From NCBI RefSeq assembly GCF_014050525.1, contig NZ_JACGAG010000008.1, positions 1 through 64,000 on the forward strand: DNA of 64,000 nucleotides, read 5' to 3'. A model generated the notes under the pieces. That model saw only the letters and a program-made list of their open reading frames with translations. It searched no databases and was not told where the DNA came from. Positions 25,504 to 35,717 of this stretch are shown one piece after another. Made by a program: the position numbers and the translations under genes. The stretch comes from Clostridium sp. cel8. GTDB taxonomy: Bacteria; Bacillota; Clostridia; Clostridiales; Clostridiaceae. Positions within the stretch are counted from its first letter, which is position 1; each line of letters opens with the position of its first letter.

Positions 25504-28500
25504 CTATTTTGCAGTAATAGTGTATCCTGACAAGTCATCACTTGAAGGCGAGTATACAGTATATCCTGCATCATCATGTTTTTCACTTCTTATGCTTATA
25601 TTTGATGTATTGCTACTTGCTGCAACTTTTATAACATCACCTTCGTCAAAAGCAGATGAAGTAAATCTATAAATTACAACATCATCATCTACATCTATTG
25701 CAGTTGGAGAGAGAGTTTTTCCCGTAGTTACATCTGTAAATACAAAGTCATCTCCATAAAGATTTTCTATAGAAGTATTTATATCTTGATTAAAGGCAAC
25801 TTTTATAGTATCTTGATTTGAAGCGTCAATTGCCTCAAAGTCATCTGGATCTGTTACAGGTGGTATATAGACTTTAGTAGAACCTGTCCTTATTTTTCGT
25901 CCTGCTACATCTACTGAATTGGTGCTTACTACCTTTACAGTTGTACTTTCTCCACAGTCTTTTATGTCATCTACCTTTTCACCATCATCTACACTGCTCT
26001 TGTATAGCAAAACTACATCATTTCCATCTACAGATGCACTATCAGGTTTTTTACTATCTACTCTAAAATCATCCATATAAAGAGCGTCAATAGGTTCAGA
26101 CATTGTTACTCTTACAACTATGTCATCTCCACTGAAAGTCATTTTAGGACTTCCAGATATCATTTTAGGGCCACCGCTGCTTGATGTGCTTATATCTCCT
26201 AAATATCCAAGTGATAGAGAATTTCCATCTTTATCAACTACATTTTCAACTCCTGCCTGAACTACATCTCTTGAAGTATCTCCACTTCCAATGCTGTAAT
26301 TTGAAGGAAATTCAATAGTTACACTCTTATCATCATAGGAAGGAATTACATCAGCACCACCTGGCAAATCTCTTATCTCCCCTGTTCCATCTCTAAAGAG
26401 GTAATTTGACTTGTTTGATATAGATGCCTCGTCCATTGTCTTATTGAAAAATATTACAATGGAATTGTCCTCATCTACTCTTTTAACTATTTCTGTAACT
26501 TTAACATCTTCATCGTCCATACCAGATAGTGTTTGTGTATAAGTATCCATTAAATTAGGCTTTGCCTCTGTATCTATTATGTTCTCTACAGTTAATGTGT
26601 ATCTTGATCCGTTTAATGCACCATCTTCAAATTTAAGATCAAATGTTCTATTGTTATTTCCATCTACAGTTATTGTGTTTACATTGTTTAACTTATAGCT
26701 TATGTCATTTCCATCTGAATCCTTTATTGTATAGTTGCCAATATTTGTTGCGTAACTTCTTACAACATCTTTGCTGAATTTAATTCTTATAGTTTCAGAG
26801 TTTAAAATATTTGCAGATGTTACAGTTGGCTTTTCACTGCTGCTTCCATAATAAAGAGTTCTGCTTGTCTGATTTATGTTATTTCCAAAAGTATCCTCTA
26901 CATCAGATTCTATAAGTATTGTGTTAGTTCCCTCATCAAGCATACTTCCTACATTCTTTATTTCAACTATACTGTCTCCAGAGCCAGATTCAAAATTAAC
27001 GTATGAATCATCTACATCTACAGTATCACCATTTATTTCATAGTTATCAGGATCTAGTGCAGTTTCAGTGTCCATTGGTCTGTTGTATTTTATATATATA
27101 GTTCCTGCATTGTCAGTTGTAACAGATTCAACTTTAGGATCTCCAGATACAGACTCTACTGTAAAGCTTTCAGATTGACTTTTAATTGGAATATTTGCTG
27201 CATTGTCAAATCTAGTTCCAGTGTTACCATCTGGCATTGTAAAAGTATTTTCTCCTATTGGAAGAGGTGAATTAAAGTACAGGTCAACTCCATCTACCCA
27301 ATCTCCAGACTGATCTTTTAATTCAGTATATTCTTCATTAATACCATAATTTAAAACACGTTTTCCATTTATCTTCATGTAATAGAGGTCATCATCATCC
27401 ATTCTTATAGGCTCTGAAAATCTAACTTGAACTTTATTTCCTCCAATTGCAGTTACGGATTTAATTGAGGGTGAACCAGTTTCCATAAATGTAATGTCTT
27501 TTTCATATTCATCTATTGAAGATGATGAATCATCTGTTAAAATATTGCTCTTTACTTTAAAAGTTTTAGTTTTTCCCATAAGAAATGGCTTACTAAAGGT
27601 AATTAAAACGGTTCTATTGTCATCTTGAAGATAGGCTTTAGCTGTAGAAGTTAAATTATCTCCGTCAATTTGATAATTTGCAACTCTCTCTGCAGAATCC
27701 TCATCTACATCAGTGTTAAATACAACTTTTATTTGATTAAGTCCAATTGCAGTTACAGAGTTTACAGTATTGCTATCTCCTACAATTCCCCTTTGAGCAT
27801 TTCTAATTGCAGAAATAGTTGCATCATCTACTGCTCCACTTTCAGATATTACATTTATTTCAGTGGAATCTTCTGCTTTTGAGCTTATATACTTCATTGC
27901 ATTTGTAGTTTGTAAGTCGCCTCCACTTCCTACAAGTACAAGAGGTGCATAGTCTATTCCTGCAAGAGAAGCTGCTATAAGAGCATCGGCATATCTATCT
28001 CCACTTGCATTTGCTACATATATTTTATTTGAACTCAAGTCACTATCATAGGCATTTAAAACATTTAAGTTTGTTTCAAATCTATCTGCGCCACCGTCTA
28101 CTCTATTTACTGCACCTACAGTTTTATAGGTACTATCACTTATAAGATTGTTTGTACCAATTACAGTAACTTTAGAATTGTTATTCTTTACAAAAGATAT
28201 TATAGAAGGCATGGCAGTTTTGTCATTTCCTCCAAGTAGTAATATTTCATTTTTAGCTGAAGCAACTGGTGCAGCAGAGAGTGCATCTGAAAAATTGCTT
28301 CCACCTACCATAATTACATTTGAAGGATCCATTCCAAGTTCTACAAGCTTGTTTGCTACAGCTGCATTTGTTTCATATCTATTTTCCCCACCAAGTTCTA
28401 CAAGGTTGTAACCTTCACTTTTAAGCTGGGTTCTTATGCTGCTAGATATTACACCTGTTCCACCTACAATGTATATGTTCTTTGGGCTCAATTTACTTAT

Positions 28501-28800
28501 TTCTTCACTTGTATTTTCATTTAAACTGGAGCTTCCAGTTAAAAGTATTGGGGCATTGAGTTTTTTTGAAAGTACAACTGCACTTATGGCATCTGCATAA
28601 CTTTCACTAGATACAAGTACTACATTATCCGCACTTGCCCAATTTGACTCTGCAGCATTAACTGCTAATTCTGTACTGTCTGCACCTACTATTTGGTTTA
28701 CATCTTCTTCAGCATGTACAGAAATTCCAGGAATAGATGCAGACATGACAAGGGAAAATACAGCAGTACCTCCTATAGTTCTAAGAGTATTTTTATTCAT
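25504..28800 (-). CDS. S-layer-like protein with three CWB2 repeats and Ig-like domains
   Basis: This 1,098-residue exported protein has a signal peptide at about 1-30. Three cell-wall-binding type 2 (CWB2) repeats follow at about 35-340, recognisable by 'AD...A.V..SYADAISAVVLSKKLNAPILLTG' and 'NIYIVGGTGVISSSI'; they bind the anionic wall polymer. The rest (about 345-1095) is a series of SbsA-type Ig-like domains, each opening with a variant of 'V-x-x-(I)-x-(I/V)-x-F-(N/S)-x-x-(V/M)-D'. The domain order is the same as in the larger gene upstream, which points to an old duplication. It is acidic and Ser/Asp/Asn rich, as S-layer proteins are. It has its own terminator and a 169-base upstream gap. 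Confidence 0.9.
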   Translation of the reverse strand: MNKNTLRTIGGTAVFSLVMSASIPGISVHAEEDVNQIVGADSTELAVNAAESNWASADNVVLVSSESYADAISAVVLSKKLNAPILLTGSSSLNENTSEEISKLSPKNIYIVGGTGVISSSIRTQLKSEGYNLVELGGENRYETNAAVANKLVELGMDPSNVIMVGGSNFSDALSAAPVASAKNEILLLGGNDKTAMPSIISFVKNNNSKVTVIGTNNLISDSTYKTVGAVNRVDGGADRFETNLNVLNAYDSDLSSNKIYVANASGDRYADALIAASLAGIDYAPLVLVGSGGDLQTTNAMKYISSKAEDSTEINVISESGAVDDATISAIRNAQRGIVGDSNTVNSVTAIGLNQIKVVFNTDVDEDSAERVANYQIDGDNLTSTAKAYLQDDNRTVLITFSKPFLMGKTKTFKVKSNILTDDSSSSIDEYEKDITFMETGSPSIKSVTAIGGNKVQVRFSEPIRMDDDDLYYMKINGKRVLNYGINEEYTELKDQSGDWVDGVDLYFNSPLPIGENTFTMPDGNTGTRFDNAANIPIKSQSESFTVESVSGDPKVESVTTDNAGTIYIKYNRPMDTETALDPDNYEINGDTVDVDDSYVNFESGSGDSIVEIKNVGSMLDEGTNTILIESDVEDTFGNNINQTSRTLYYGSSSEKPTVTSANILNSETIRIKFSKDVVRSYATNIGNYTIKDSDGNDISYKLNNVNTITVDGNNNRTFDLKFEDGALNGSRYTLTVENIIDTEAKPNLMDTYTQTLSGMDDEDVKVTEIVKRVDEDNSIVIFFNKTMDEASISNKSNYLFRDGTGEIRDLPGGADVIPSYDDKSVTIEFPSNYSIGSGDTSRDVVQAGVENVVDKDGNSLSLGYLGDISTSSSGGPKMISGSPKMTFSGDDIVVRVTMSEPIDALYMDDFRVDSKKPDSASVDGNDVVLLYKSSVDDGEKVDDIKDCGESTTVKVVSTNSVDVAGRKIRTGSTKVYIPPVTDPDDFEAIDASNQDTIKVAFNQDINTSIENLYGDDFVFTDVTTGKTLSPTAIDVDDDVVIYRFTSSAFDEGDVIKVAASSNTSNISIRSEKHDDAGYTVYSPSSDDLSGYTITAK

Positions 28801-28910
28801 AAAATCTACTACCTCCAGTCTTTTTTAGATATATATGAATATTGTACCATAGATGATATTTCTATAGTAAATATTTCACAATAAAACATGAATTAAAATA
28901 AAGTGCATAA

Positions 28911-28943
28911 AAAAATGAGGGAAATAATTCCCCTCATTTTTTA
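28911..28943 (-). terminator. Terminator of the 1,293-residue S-layer gene
   Basis: The stem AAATGAGGGAA / TTCCCCTCATTT lies 27 bases after the stop codon and is followed by a T/A-rich tract on the minus strand. Confidence 0.9.
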
Positions 28944-28969
28944 TTTCAATGTTTAATTTTTATCTTGTA

Positions 28970-31900
28970 TTATTCTGCTATTTTAACTGTATAAGTTACT
29001 CCGTTTAATGTAACTGTATCTCCATCAGCAAGATATCCTGTTGTCTTATCTTGAGTACTAGTACTACCATCTTCATTTGTTACAGTTTCTGTTACATTTG
29101 CTCCTAAATCATTAATATCGCTAACTTTTACTGCATCCTTAGCAACAGTGAATGTTCCATCAGTAGGATTGTTAACAGGATCTGCTATTGCTATTGTACC
29201 AAAATCTGCTAACAGATAAGAATTATTAATATTAGCTACATTATCTGCATCTAATATTACATACATAGTCTTCAAATCATCATCTGAAGGTTTATAGTAA
29301 GCATGATTGCCTGCATTATCTTTTACTGTTGAAATACTTAAAGTTCCATCAACAGGTTTAACACTTATATTTACACTACTATTTACACTACCATCTTTAT
29401 TTTTAGTTGCATTATATACTGCATCTTTAAAGTCATTTAAATCATTACCTGTAAACTTAAATACAACACTATTTCCACTAGCAACTGCCTTTGTAGCATT
29501 TACTGAAGCTCCATCTATACTAAACTTAAAGTCTGAAGCTTTAAGTCCATCTTGAGAAATTGGAGTATCAAATGCAACTGTAACATCAGCTTCAGTGCCA
29601 TTATAAGAAGCACTCCAATTGCTAACAACATCATCATCTTTATCAGCAATTAATCTTGGTGCAGCATCATATGAATAAATTTCAGCACTATCATTTACTG
29701 AATTACCCAATACATCTTTAAGGTCACTAACTTCTAATTTAGCATTATTTCCCTCTGCCTTAATTGTATTAATCAATGTAGCTGGATCAGTCTTATCATC
29801 TGATGTAACTTTCTTACCATCACTATCAACCGATGTATCAGCAGCAAATGTAAGTGTTACGTCTGAACCATCAACACTAACTGTAGTTGGATTGACAGTA
29901 GCCTTTGCATCACCACTACCATATTCTAATTCTTTTCCATTACTATCTAATATAGTAAATTGAGTTTTGTCTACGCTATCCTCATCAATTGGCTTATCAA
30001 AGCTTAAATCTACTTTTAAGTCATCATCATCATAGTAAACTCTTACTGAATTTTCCTTAACCTTAGCTGCTACGTCTGGATCGATACCTTTCTGAAGTAT
30101 TCCACCATTGTTTCCAGTGCTCAATGAATTTCCATCTTCATCTTTAACACCAGTTGCATATATTTTTGTTATTACATTTTCACTAGAAATTTTATTACCA
30201 TTACTATCTGTATCAGTATTATATAATGATGTATCTTTTAAATCAATTGTTACACTCTTGTTGTCACCATTTACTGTAATGTCTGCATCACTTGGAAGAG
30301 TCTTTGTATCGCCTTTTCCATTTACATATTCATAGTTATCTGTATCAGTTAATGTACTTGAATCCATTTCCTTGTTGAATAGAAATACAATTTTGCCATG
30401 TTCGTTTTCCTTAGTTGGAGAAATTGCATAAACTCCTTTTACTTTTCCACTTACTTCATCTGATCCATCAAATGTAGTAGTGTAATCATCCATTACATTT
30501 GGAGTTTTTGCTACGTCCTGAATATTTTTTATTGTAATAGTATAAGTAGAATCTGTTAAATCATTCTTTAAATTAATATCAACTACATTTACTGTGTCAT
30601 CATCTAATGAACCACCTGGTATAGTAAAATTATCTATATCAGTATCTGTTATATCAGTACCATCTGAATCTTTTAATGTATAGTTAGACTTATCAGTTGC
30701 ATAATCTGTATCTACATCTTTGCTAAATCTTACTCTTATAGTATCCTCATCAAGAGCATATACTTGAGTTACTTCAGGTTTAGTAGTGTCTTCCTCAAGT
30801 GTAAATGATTCATAAGTATCATCAGCTACATTGTTTCCATAAGCATCTTTTACACTATCATCTATATATATTTTATTTGAGTTCTTATTTAATAATGAAC
30901 TTACACCAGTTATTTTAACTTGAGTATCACCTTCTTCAAGAGATACATCTGATCCATTTATTTCACTAACAAAGGTACCATTTATTTCAAAATTATCTTT
31001 CTTTTTAGCAGTCTTTGCATCCATTGGTCTGTCAAAGTTTATATAAACTTTTCCACTGTCTTCAGCTGTTATACTTGTAATTTCAGGTGTGCTTGTAAGT
31101 GTATCTACTGTGAAGTCTTCAGTTGTATCTGCAATTGGGAATCCTGCAGCATCTGAAAGTGTATCATTATCAGCATTTGTAAGTTTTAATGTATTATCTC
31201 CTGTTGGAAGATCATCATCAAAATACAATTCTACTTCATCTGTATAATAATATTTACCGTCACTTGCTTTAACAGCATCATCTAATGCTGAATAAGAAAG
31301 GCTTCCATCCTCAGTTCCATCTTCAGTTGTATAGTCAATTCCAAATGATGATAAGTTCTTATCATTTATCTTAAGCTTGGATACTATATCTTTAAGTGCA
31401 GCTTTTTCATTATCACCTTGTGCTTTTACAGCTTCTGAAAATACAATATCAATTTTGTTATTTCCTCTAACTGATACTGAATCAACTGTAGGTGCTGTAG
31501 TATCTTCAAAAGTTACAGTCTGTGTAAATTCAGGAACTGTATCTGATTTATCTGCTGTAAGTATTCCCTTTTTAACCTCTACATCAACATCAGAATTTTG
31601 ATCTTGTTTGTCTGCAAGAGTTATTATAACAGTCTTATTGTCATCTTGAAGTGATGCTACTGCGTCACTATCTTTTCCTTCATTATCTGTAAGTTCTGTT
31701 CCATCAACTTTGTAGTTAGTTACATCTTCAGCTGTATCTGAATCAACTTCTTGGTTGAATACAACTTTTATCTGATTTAAGCTTTTAGCGCTTATTGATG
31801 AAACTTCTGGATCTGCATTATTTGTTTCAGGGTTAACTGCATCGTTTATTTTATCAACAACTGCATCTGAAACTGCTCCAGTTCCACCTATTACCTGAAG

Positions 31901-32851
31901 ATCTGTTGATGTATCTGCTATTGACTTAATGTAGCTTATAGCATTATCAGTTTGAGTTGACTCTCCATTAAGAAGTACAAGTGGTGAACCGTTCTTTCCA
32001 GCTACTGCTGAAGCTACTAATGCATCTGCAAATGCAGTATCGTCTGCTCCGCTTGCATTTGGTTTTGCAGTTGCCATATAAATTGAATCAGTGTTTAAGT
32101 CATCACTGAATGCCTTTAATATTTTTAAGTTTGTAGCGAATCTATCAGCTCCGCCATCTACTCTGCTATCTGCTTTAAGGTTAGTATATGTTTGGGCATC
32201 TACACTATTTGTAGTACCAATTACTGTAACATTTGCATCTTTTGCAAAGTCATAAGTAGGCTTCATTACAGTAGTGTCGTTAGTTGAAAGAAGAAGGATT
32301 TCATCTTTTGCTGCTGCAACTGGTGCTGCTGATAATGCATCTGAATATGCCTGTCCTGTTACAACCATCATGTTGTCCTTGCTTACTCCAAGATCAACTA
32401 ATTTGTTTGCTACTGCAAGGTTTGTAGCATATCTATTTACTCCGGCAAGTCTTTCTACATTATAATCTGATAATGCATCTTCAACTGCCTGTGAAACTGC
32501 TCCAGTTCCACCAACAATATAAATATTCTTTGGTTGTAATTGTTCTATTGCACTCTTTGCTGAATCATTAAGTGAATCAGCTTCTGTAAGAAGTATTGGT
32601 GCATTCAATTTTTTAGCTAATGTTGATGCACTTACTGAATCTGCATAACTTAATCCATTTACTAATATAACATCGTCACTAGTTGTCCAGTTTGCCTTTG
32701 CAACATTTGCTGCTGTTTCGTATCTATCTGCCCCACCAGTTCTTGTTACAGAACCTGCTGCTGCGTTAACTGGTCCTGATGTCAATGCTGTGGTCAAAAC
32801 TAATGACATAAGCGTAGCACTTGCAAGTGCTTTAGTTGATTTCTTGCTCAT
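28970..32851 (-). CDS. Probable major S-layer protein (three CWB2 repeats plus Ig-like array)
   Basis: This 1,293-residue protein has a signal peptide (about 1-31, ending GPVNA-A). Three CWB2 repeats follow (about 36-345; 'GGADRYETAANVAKANW', 'AKKLNAPILLTEADSLND', 'NIYIVGGTGAVSQAVEDAL'), then a long array of SbsA-like Ig domains (about 350-1200) and a C-terminal tail. It is strongly acidic, rich in Asp, Thr, Ser and Lys, with almost no cysteine, which is typical of S-layer subunits. Codon choice is more uniform (GCT, ACT, GTA) than in the paralogue, suggesting high expression. A 530-base gap upstream holds a promoter with extended -10, implying a leader of about 240 nt. GGAGGG precedes the ATG. 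Confidence 0.92.
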   Translation of the reverse strand: MSKKSTKALASATLMSLVLTTALTSGPVNAAAGSVTRTGGADRYETAANVAKANWTTSDDVILVNGLSYADSVSASTLAKKLNAPILLTEADSLNDSAKSAIEQLQPKNIYIVGGTGAVSQAVEDALSDYNVERLAGVNRYATNLAVANKLVDLGVSKDNMMVVTGQAYSDALSAAPVAAAKDEILLLSTNDTTVMKPTYDFAKDANVTVIGTTNSVDAQTYTNLKADSRVDGGADRFATNLKILKAFSDDLNTDSIYMATAKPNASGADDTAFADALVASAVAGKNGSPLVLLNGESTQTDNAISYIKSIADTSTDLQVIGGTGAVSDAVVDKINDAVNPETNNADPEVSSISAKSLNQIKVVFNQEVDSDTAEDVTNYKVDGTELTDNEGKDSDAVASLQDDNKTVIITLADKQDQNSDVDVEVKKGILTADKSDTVPEFTQTVTFEDTTAPTVDSVSVRGNNKIDIVFSEAVKAQGDNEKAALKDIVSKLKINDKNLSSFGIDYTTEDGTEDGSLSYSALDDAVKASDGKYYYTDEVELYFDDDLPTGDNTLKLTNADNDTLSDAAGFPIADTTEDFTVDTLTSTPEITSITAEDSGKVYINFDRPMDAKTAKKKDNFEINGTFVSEINGSDVSLEEGDTQVKITGVSSLLNKNSNKIYIDDSVKDAYGNNVADDTYESFTLEEDTTKPEVTQVYALDEDTIRVRFSKDVDTDYATDKSNYTLKDSDGTDITDTDIDNFTIPGGSLDDDTVNVVDINLKNDLTDSTYTITIKNIQDVAKTPNVMDDYTTTFDGSDEVSGKVKGVYAISPTKENEHGKIVFLFNKEMDSSTLTDTDNYEYVNGKGDTKTLPSDADITVNGDNKSVTIDLKDTSLYNTDTDSNGNKISSENVITKIYATGVKDEDGNSLSTGNNGGILQKGIDPDVAAKVKENSVRVYYDDDDLKVDLSFDKPIDEDSVDKTQFTILDSNGKELEYGSGDAKATVNPTTVSVDGSDVTLTFAADTSVDSDGKKVTSDDKTDPATLINTIKAEGNNAKLEVSDLKDVLGNSVNDSAEIYSYDAAPRLIADKDDDVVSNWSASYNGTEADVTVAFDTPISQDGLKASDFKFSIDGASVNATKAVASGNSVVFKFTGNDLNDFKDAVYNATKNKDGSVNSSVNISVKPVDGTLSISTVKDNAGNHAYYKPSDDDLKTMYVILDADNVANINNSYLLADFGTIAIADPVNNPTDGTFTVAKDAVKVSDINDLGANVTETVTNEDGSTSTQDKTTGYLADGDTVTLNGVTYTVKIAE

Positions 32852-33384
32852 AATTGTATTTACCCTCCTCGAATTTAAGTGAACTTTAATTAAAATTCTT
32901 TTTAATTTTTAATATATATATATATTTTATTTTAAATATATACTTAATTTAGAATACCTGTCCAAAATAAATGACGGCATTTGCAAAACAGACATTATTG
33001 TATCACAGATAAATTTCACATTCTAGTAATTGTTCAAAATTTTAAACTATATTCATAAATGTACACTACCTGCATAATTAATGCAATTTCTACTGATTAT
33101 TATAGCATAACTATATTCCAATTTCTATAAATATATCAGAAGAATAATTAAATTGTAAACGTCTGTTTGCCTTTATATTGGTCATTTATAATTGACGCAT
33201 TGATATACTATTCTACAAGAGTTAAAAAAATCCTTCTTTTTTTCTCAAATTTTTTTCATTATGTTAAATTTTTTTAAACATCTTATAAATTAGAAAAATC
33301 ATTGCTATTTATTAGTCTACATTTATTAGACGTACCACCTATAGAAAATGTTTCAAAATTATTTTAAATTTATCAAATTTTTTT
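32852..33384. other. Long AT-rich intergenic region upstream of the S-layer gene
   Basis: There is no credible reading frame on either strand. It contains the ribosome site and presumed long leader of the S-layer gene, a promoter near 33100, and several T runs (33230-33275 and 33360-33390) that could end the transcript of the CWB2 gene at 33385. No riboswitch fold was recognised. Confidence 0.6.
33099..33107 (-). promoter_or_regulatory. Extended -10 promoter element for the S-layer gene
   Basis: The minus strand reads TGC-TATAAT (33107-33099). There is no good -35 hexamer at 17 bases, which is tolerated when the TGn extension is present. It would give a leader of about 240 nt. Confidence 0.4.
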
Positions 33385-34440
33385 CTAGTCTATACTAATT
33401 ACGCCAAAAGGATCATCATTTTGAAAAAATTCTTCAACTTCACTTGATATTGCTCCAGTTCCACCTACTATTATAATTTCTGGACTAGGATTTATACTTA
33501 GAAGATAATTTCTCGCCCTCTGTGTTGCATCATTAACATCAGAACCTGAAAGCAAAAGTGGTGCTGATTCATTTGCTGCTGCAGCTGAAGCTACAAGTGC
33601 ATCTGCAAATTCAAGGTCATTTCTTCCTCCAACAGCTACATATACTTTATCAAAGTCAAGTCCTCCATGATTTCTAAAGTAGTCAAGCACTGCAGTATTT
33701 GTATCATAACGATCCTTTGTATTTCCCGTTATCTTTTCTCCTCCTATAGAACTTACAACTGATGGTGGAAGTACTGCATCTCCTCCTACAGCATATATTG
33801 TAAGTCCACTAGCTACATCTTTTACAGATTGACTTATTCCTGTAGTATTTGCAAATAATACAGGATATCCCTTTTGTGCTGCAATTGCTGCAACTGAAAG
33901 TGCATCTGGATAGTTATAGCCATATACAAGCATTGCAGTTTTCTGCCCACTCATTGAAAGAACTTTCTTTGCAACTGCGGCATTTGTTCCTGTTCTAGTT
34001 GTATCTACATTTCCTTTTGAATCAGTATAACTTGCTATTCGCTCTACATGATAATCTTTACTAAGGCTTGTTTCAATATCACTTGACACAACCCCTGTTC
34101 CACCTACTATATATATGTTCTCTGCTTTTAAACTCTTTATAGTATCTAAAACTTCATCTTCAAGTTTATCTCCTTTAGTTATAAGTATTGGTGCGTCAAG
34201 TTGTTTTGCAAGTGGAGTAGCACTTACTGCATCTGCATAGTTATAGCCATATACAAGAACTACATTTTTCGCAGTTGAAAATTGCTTTTTTGCAAGTTCA
34301 TTTGCTGTACCTATTCTTCCTGCACTTCCTCCATCTATTCTTGTAACGCTCGGTGCAGCCTGAGCTTTTATACTATTAAATCCAAAAGTAAGCACAAATG
34401 TCAATGCTGCAAGTATTAAATATCTTTTGCTTTTAATCAT
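33385..34440 (-). CDS. Exported protein of three CWB2 repeats
   Basis: The product has 351 residues from the ATG at 34440, with GAGGGG upstream; the frame to 34497 has no ribosome site. A signal peptide (YLILAALTFVLTFGFNSIKAQA) is followed by three CWB2 repeats at about 30-125, 130-235 and 240-345, each with 'YGYNYADAVSATPLAKQLDAPILI' or 'NIYIVGGTGVVSSDI' style blocks. There is no additional effector domain, so it is a pure wall-binding protein. It could compete for or organise S-layer anchoring, or be the remnant of a larger protein. It shares orientation with the two S-layer genes but is separated by 530 bases. Confidence 0.9.
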   Translation of the reverse strand: MIKSKRYLILAALTFVLTFGFNSIKAQAAPSVTRIDGGSAGRIGTANELAKKQFSTAKNVVLVYGYNYADAVSATPLAKQLDAPILITKGDKLEDEVLDTIKSLKAENIYIVGGTGVVSSDIETSLSKDYHVERIASYTDSKGNVDTTRTGTNAAVAKKVLSMSGQKTAMLVYGYNYPDALSVAAIAAQKGYPVLFANTTGISQSVKDVASGLTIYAVGGDAVLPPSVVSSIGGEKITGNTKDRYDTNTAVLDYFRNHGGLDFDKVYVAVGGRNDLEFADALVASAAAANESAPLLLSGSDVNDATQRARNYLLSINPSPEIIIVGGTGAISSEVEEFFQNDDPFGVISID

Positions 34441-34689
34441 AAAATGTGTACCCCTCTTTCCTCTTGTGATTTTAGACTGCACACCCTGTACAGACAATAA
34501 TATTATATAACATTAGTATCTATTTTCATACCTTATATTACAAGTTTTTTAATACAATTGTATTTATATATAAATTGTTCCTCAGTTATATATAAATTAA
34601 GAATAGATCCATATTTATAAATAAGTGTAACTTTTTATTGATATATAAATAAACTGGTATTGTACTAATATTTCACGGGGTGAAAATAT

Positions 34690-35130
34690 ATGTCTTTTTC
34701 AGATAGAGAACTTCTGGCAAGAATTATAAAATGTGAGGCAGGTGGTGAAGGCGATATTGGAATGAAATCTGTTGCCACTGTAATTATGAACAGAGTCAGA
34801 GTTCCCTATGGAGAGTATCACAGAATAGGTGAAGGTGACCTTAGAAAAGTGCTCTATCAAAAAGGGCAATTTGACTGTATGCGCTCTACTATAGGCGGAG
34901 TCCCAAACCCTCAAAATATCTGGTCAAACCCACCAGAACAAATACACTACGATATAGCAGATTGGGCTCTTGCAGGAAACAGACTCTTTGATATAGGTTA
35001 CTCTCTATGGTACTTCAACCCCTATGCTCCTTGCCCATACATCTTTCCCTACAATGGAGTAGGTAATTTTCAGGTTAAAGTAATCAATCACTGTTTTTAC
35101 AATCCTACAGAACTTTATGCAAGCACTTAA
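34690..35130 (+). CDS. cwlJ: Spore cortex-lytic enzyme CwlJ-like (SleB/CwlJ hydrolase domain)
   Basis: This 146-residue protein is essentially one hydrolase_2 (SleB/CwlJ) domain: 'RELLARIIKCEAGGEGDIGMKSV' with the conserved catalytic glutamate region, 'VATVIMNRVR', and 'YSLWYFNPYAPCPYIFP'. CwlJ degrades muramic-lactam-containing spore cortex during germination and is located in the coat. There is no signal peptide, as in Bacillus CwlJ, and the length matches (about 142). The start is ATG with GGGGTG upstream. gerQ follows after 50 bases in the same orientation, the same pairing as in Bacillus, which supports the calls for both. Mother-cell sigma control is expected, but I could not fix a promoter. 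Confidence 0.92.
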   Translation: MSFSDRELLARIIKCEAGGEGDIGMKSVATVIMNRVRVPYGEYHRIGEGDLRKVLYQKGQFDCMRSTIGGVPNPQNIWSNPPEQIHYDIADWALAGNRLFDIGYSLWYFNPYAPCPYIFPYNGVGNFQVKVINHCFYNPTELYAST

Positions 35131-35180
35131 AAATATAAAGAATATATTTAGAAAATTAATTTTATGGAGGTATTTAATTT

Positions 35181-35705
35181 ATGATTTCAAGCTATCCAGA
35201 TTATTTTGGTGAAATTCCAATGATTCCAAGAGGAGTTCCTGTAATGCCAGGCTATCCATCAATGGGAGATATTTCAATGCCTAGAGTAGATGATTATGAA
35301 GATGACGATGAAGAGGATAACGAAACTACTACAGATAACAACATAGATAGTGAAGACAATGAAGATAGGGTAGAAATAGACAAAAACTCTATGAGGCAAA
35401 GGCCTGCTGGTACTCCAAGTTCTACTGGAACAACAGGTATGTCAACTGGAGGCAGTGATTTTGAAATGGCCCCTGGATCACCTGTAAGTCAAGACATTAA
35501 CTATACTCAGGGATACTTAAAAACTCAAATAGGTAAAAAGGTAAGAGTAACTTTTCTTCTTGGAACAGGTACACTGCAAGATCGTACTGGTATACTAAAA
35601 GATGTTGGTATAAGCTATATTATACTGAGAAATGAGGAAACAAATTCAAATGAACTTGCAGATATCTATTCAATAAAATTCGTTAGCATATTTGATGAAA
35701 AGTAA
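35181..35705 (+). CDS. gerQ: Spore coat protein GerQ
   Basis: This is a 174-residue coat protein. The C-terminal about 65 residues (GYLKTQIGKKVRVTFLLGTG, then RTGILKDVGISYIILRNEET and IYSIKFVSIFDE) match the GerQ family core. The N-terminal half differs: it starts hydrophobic and proline/methionine rich, then has a very acidic stretch (about 37-67) followed by a Gly/Ser/Thr linker. GerQ is needed to place CwlJ in the Bacillus coat and is crosslinked there by transglutaminase Tgl. In this protein the first lysine is K68, so the N-terminal lysine sites known in Bacillus are absent. GGAGG precedes the ATG. A bidirectional terminator follows. Confidence 0.85.
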   Translation: MISSYPDYFGEIPMIPRGVPVMPGYPSMGDISMPRVDDYEDDDEEDNETTTDNNIDSEDNEDRVEIDKNSMRQRPAGTPSSTGTTGMSTGGSDFEMAPGSPVSQDINYTQGYLKTQIGKKVRVTFLLGTGTLQDRTGILKDVGISYIILRNEETNSNELADIYSIKFVSIFDEK

Positions 35706-35717
35706 ATTTTTATATTC

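Noticed and set aside
25504..32851. DNA-level tandem repeats or a CRISPR-like array in the S-layer genes
   Set aside because: The repeats are protein-level Ig-like and CWB2 domains with diverged DNA; no regular repeat-spacer pattern is present anywhere in the window.
33140..33175. Catabolite-response (cre) like sequence TGTAAACGTCTGTTT
   Set aside because: The second half does not match the consensus, and it lies far from the predicted S-layer promoter.
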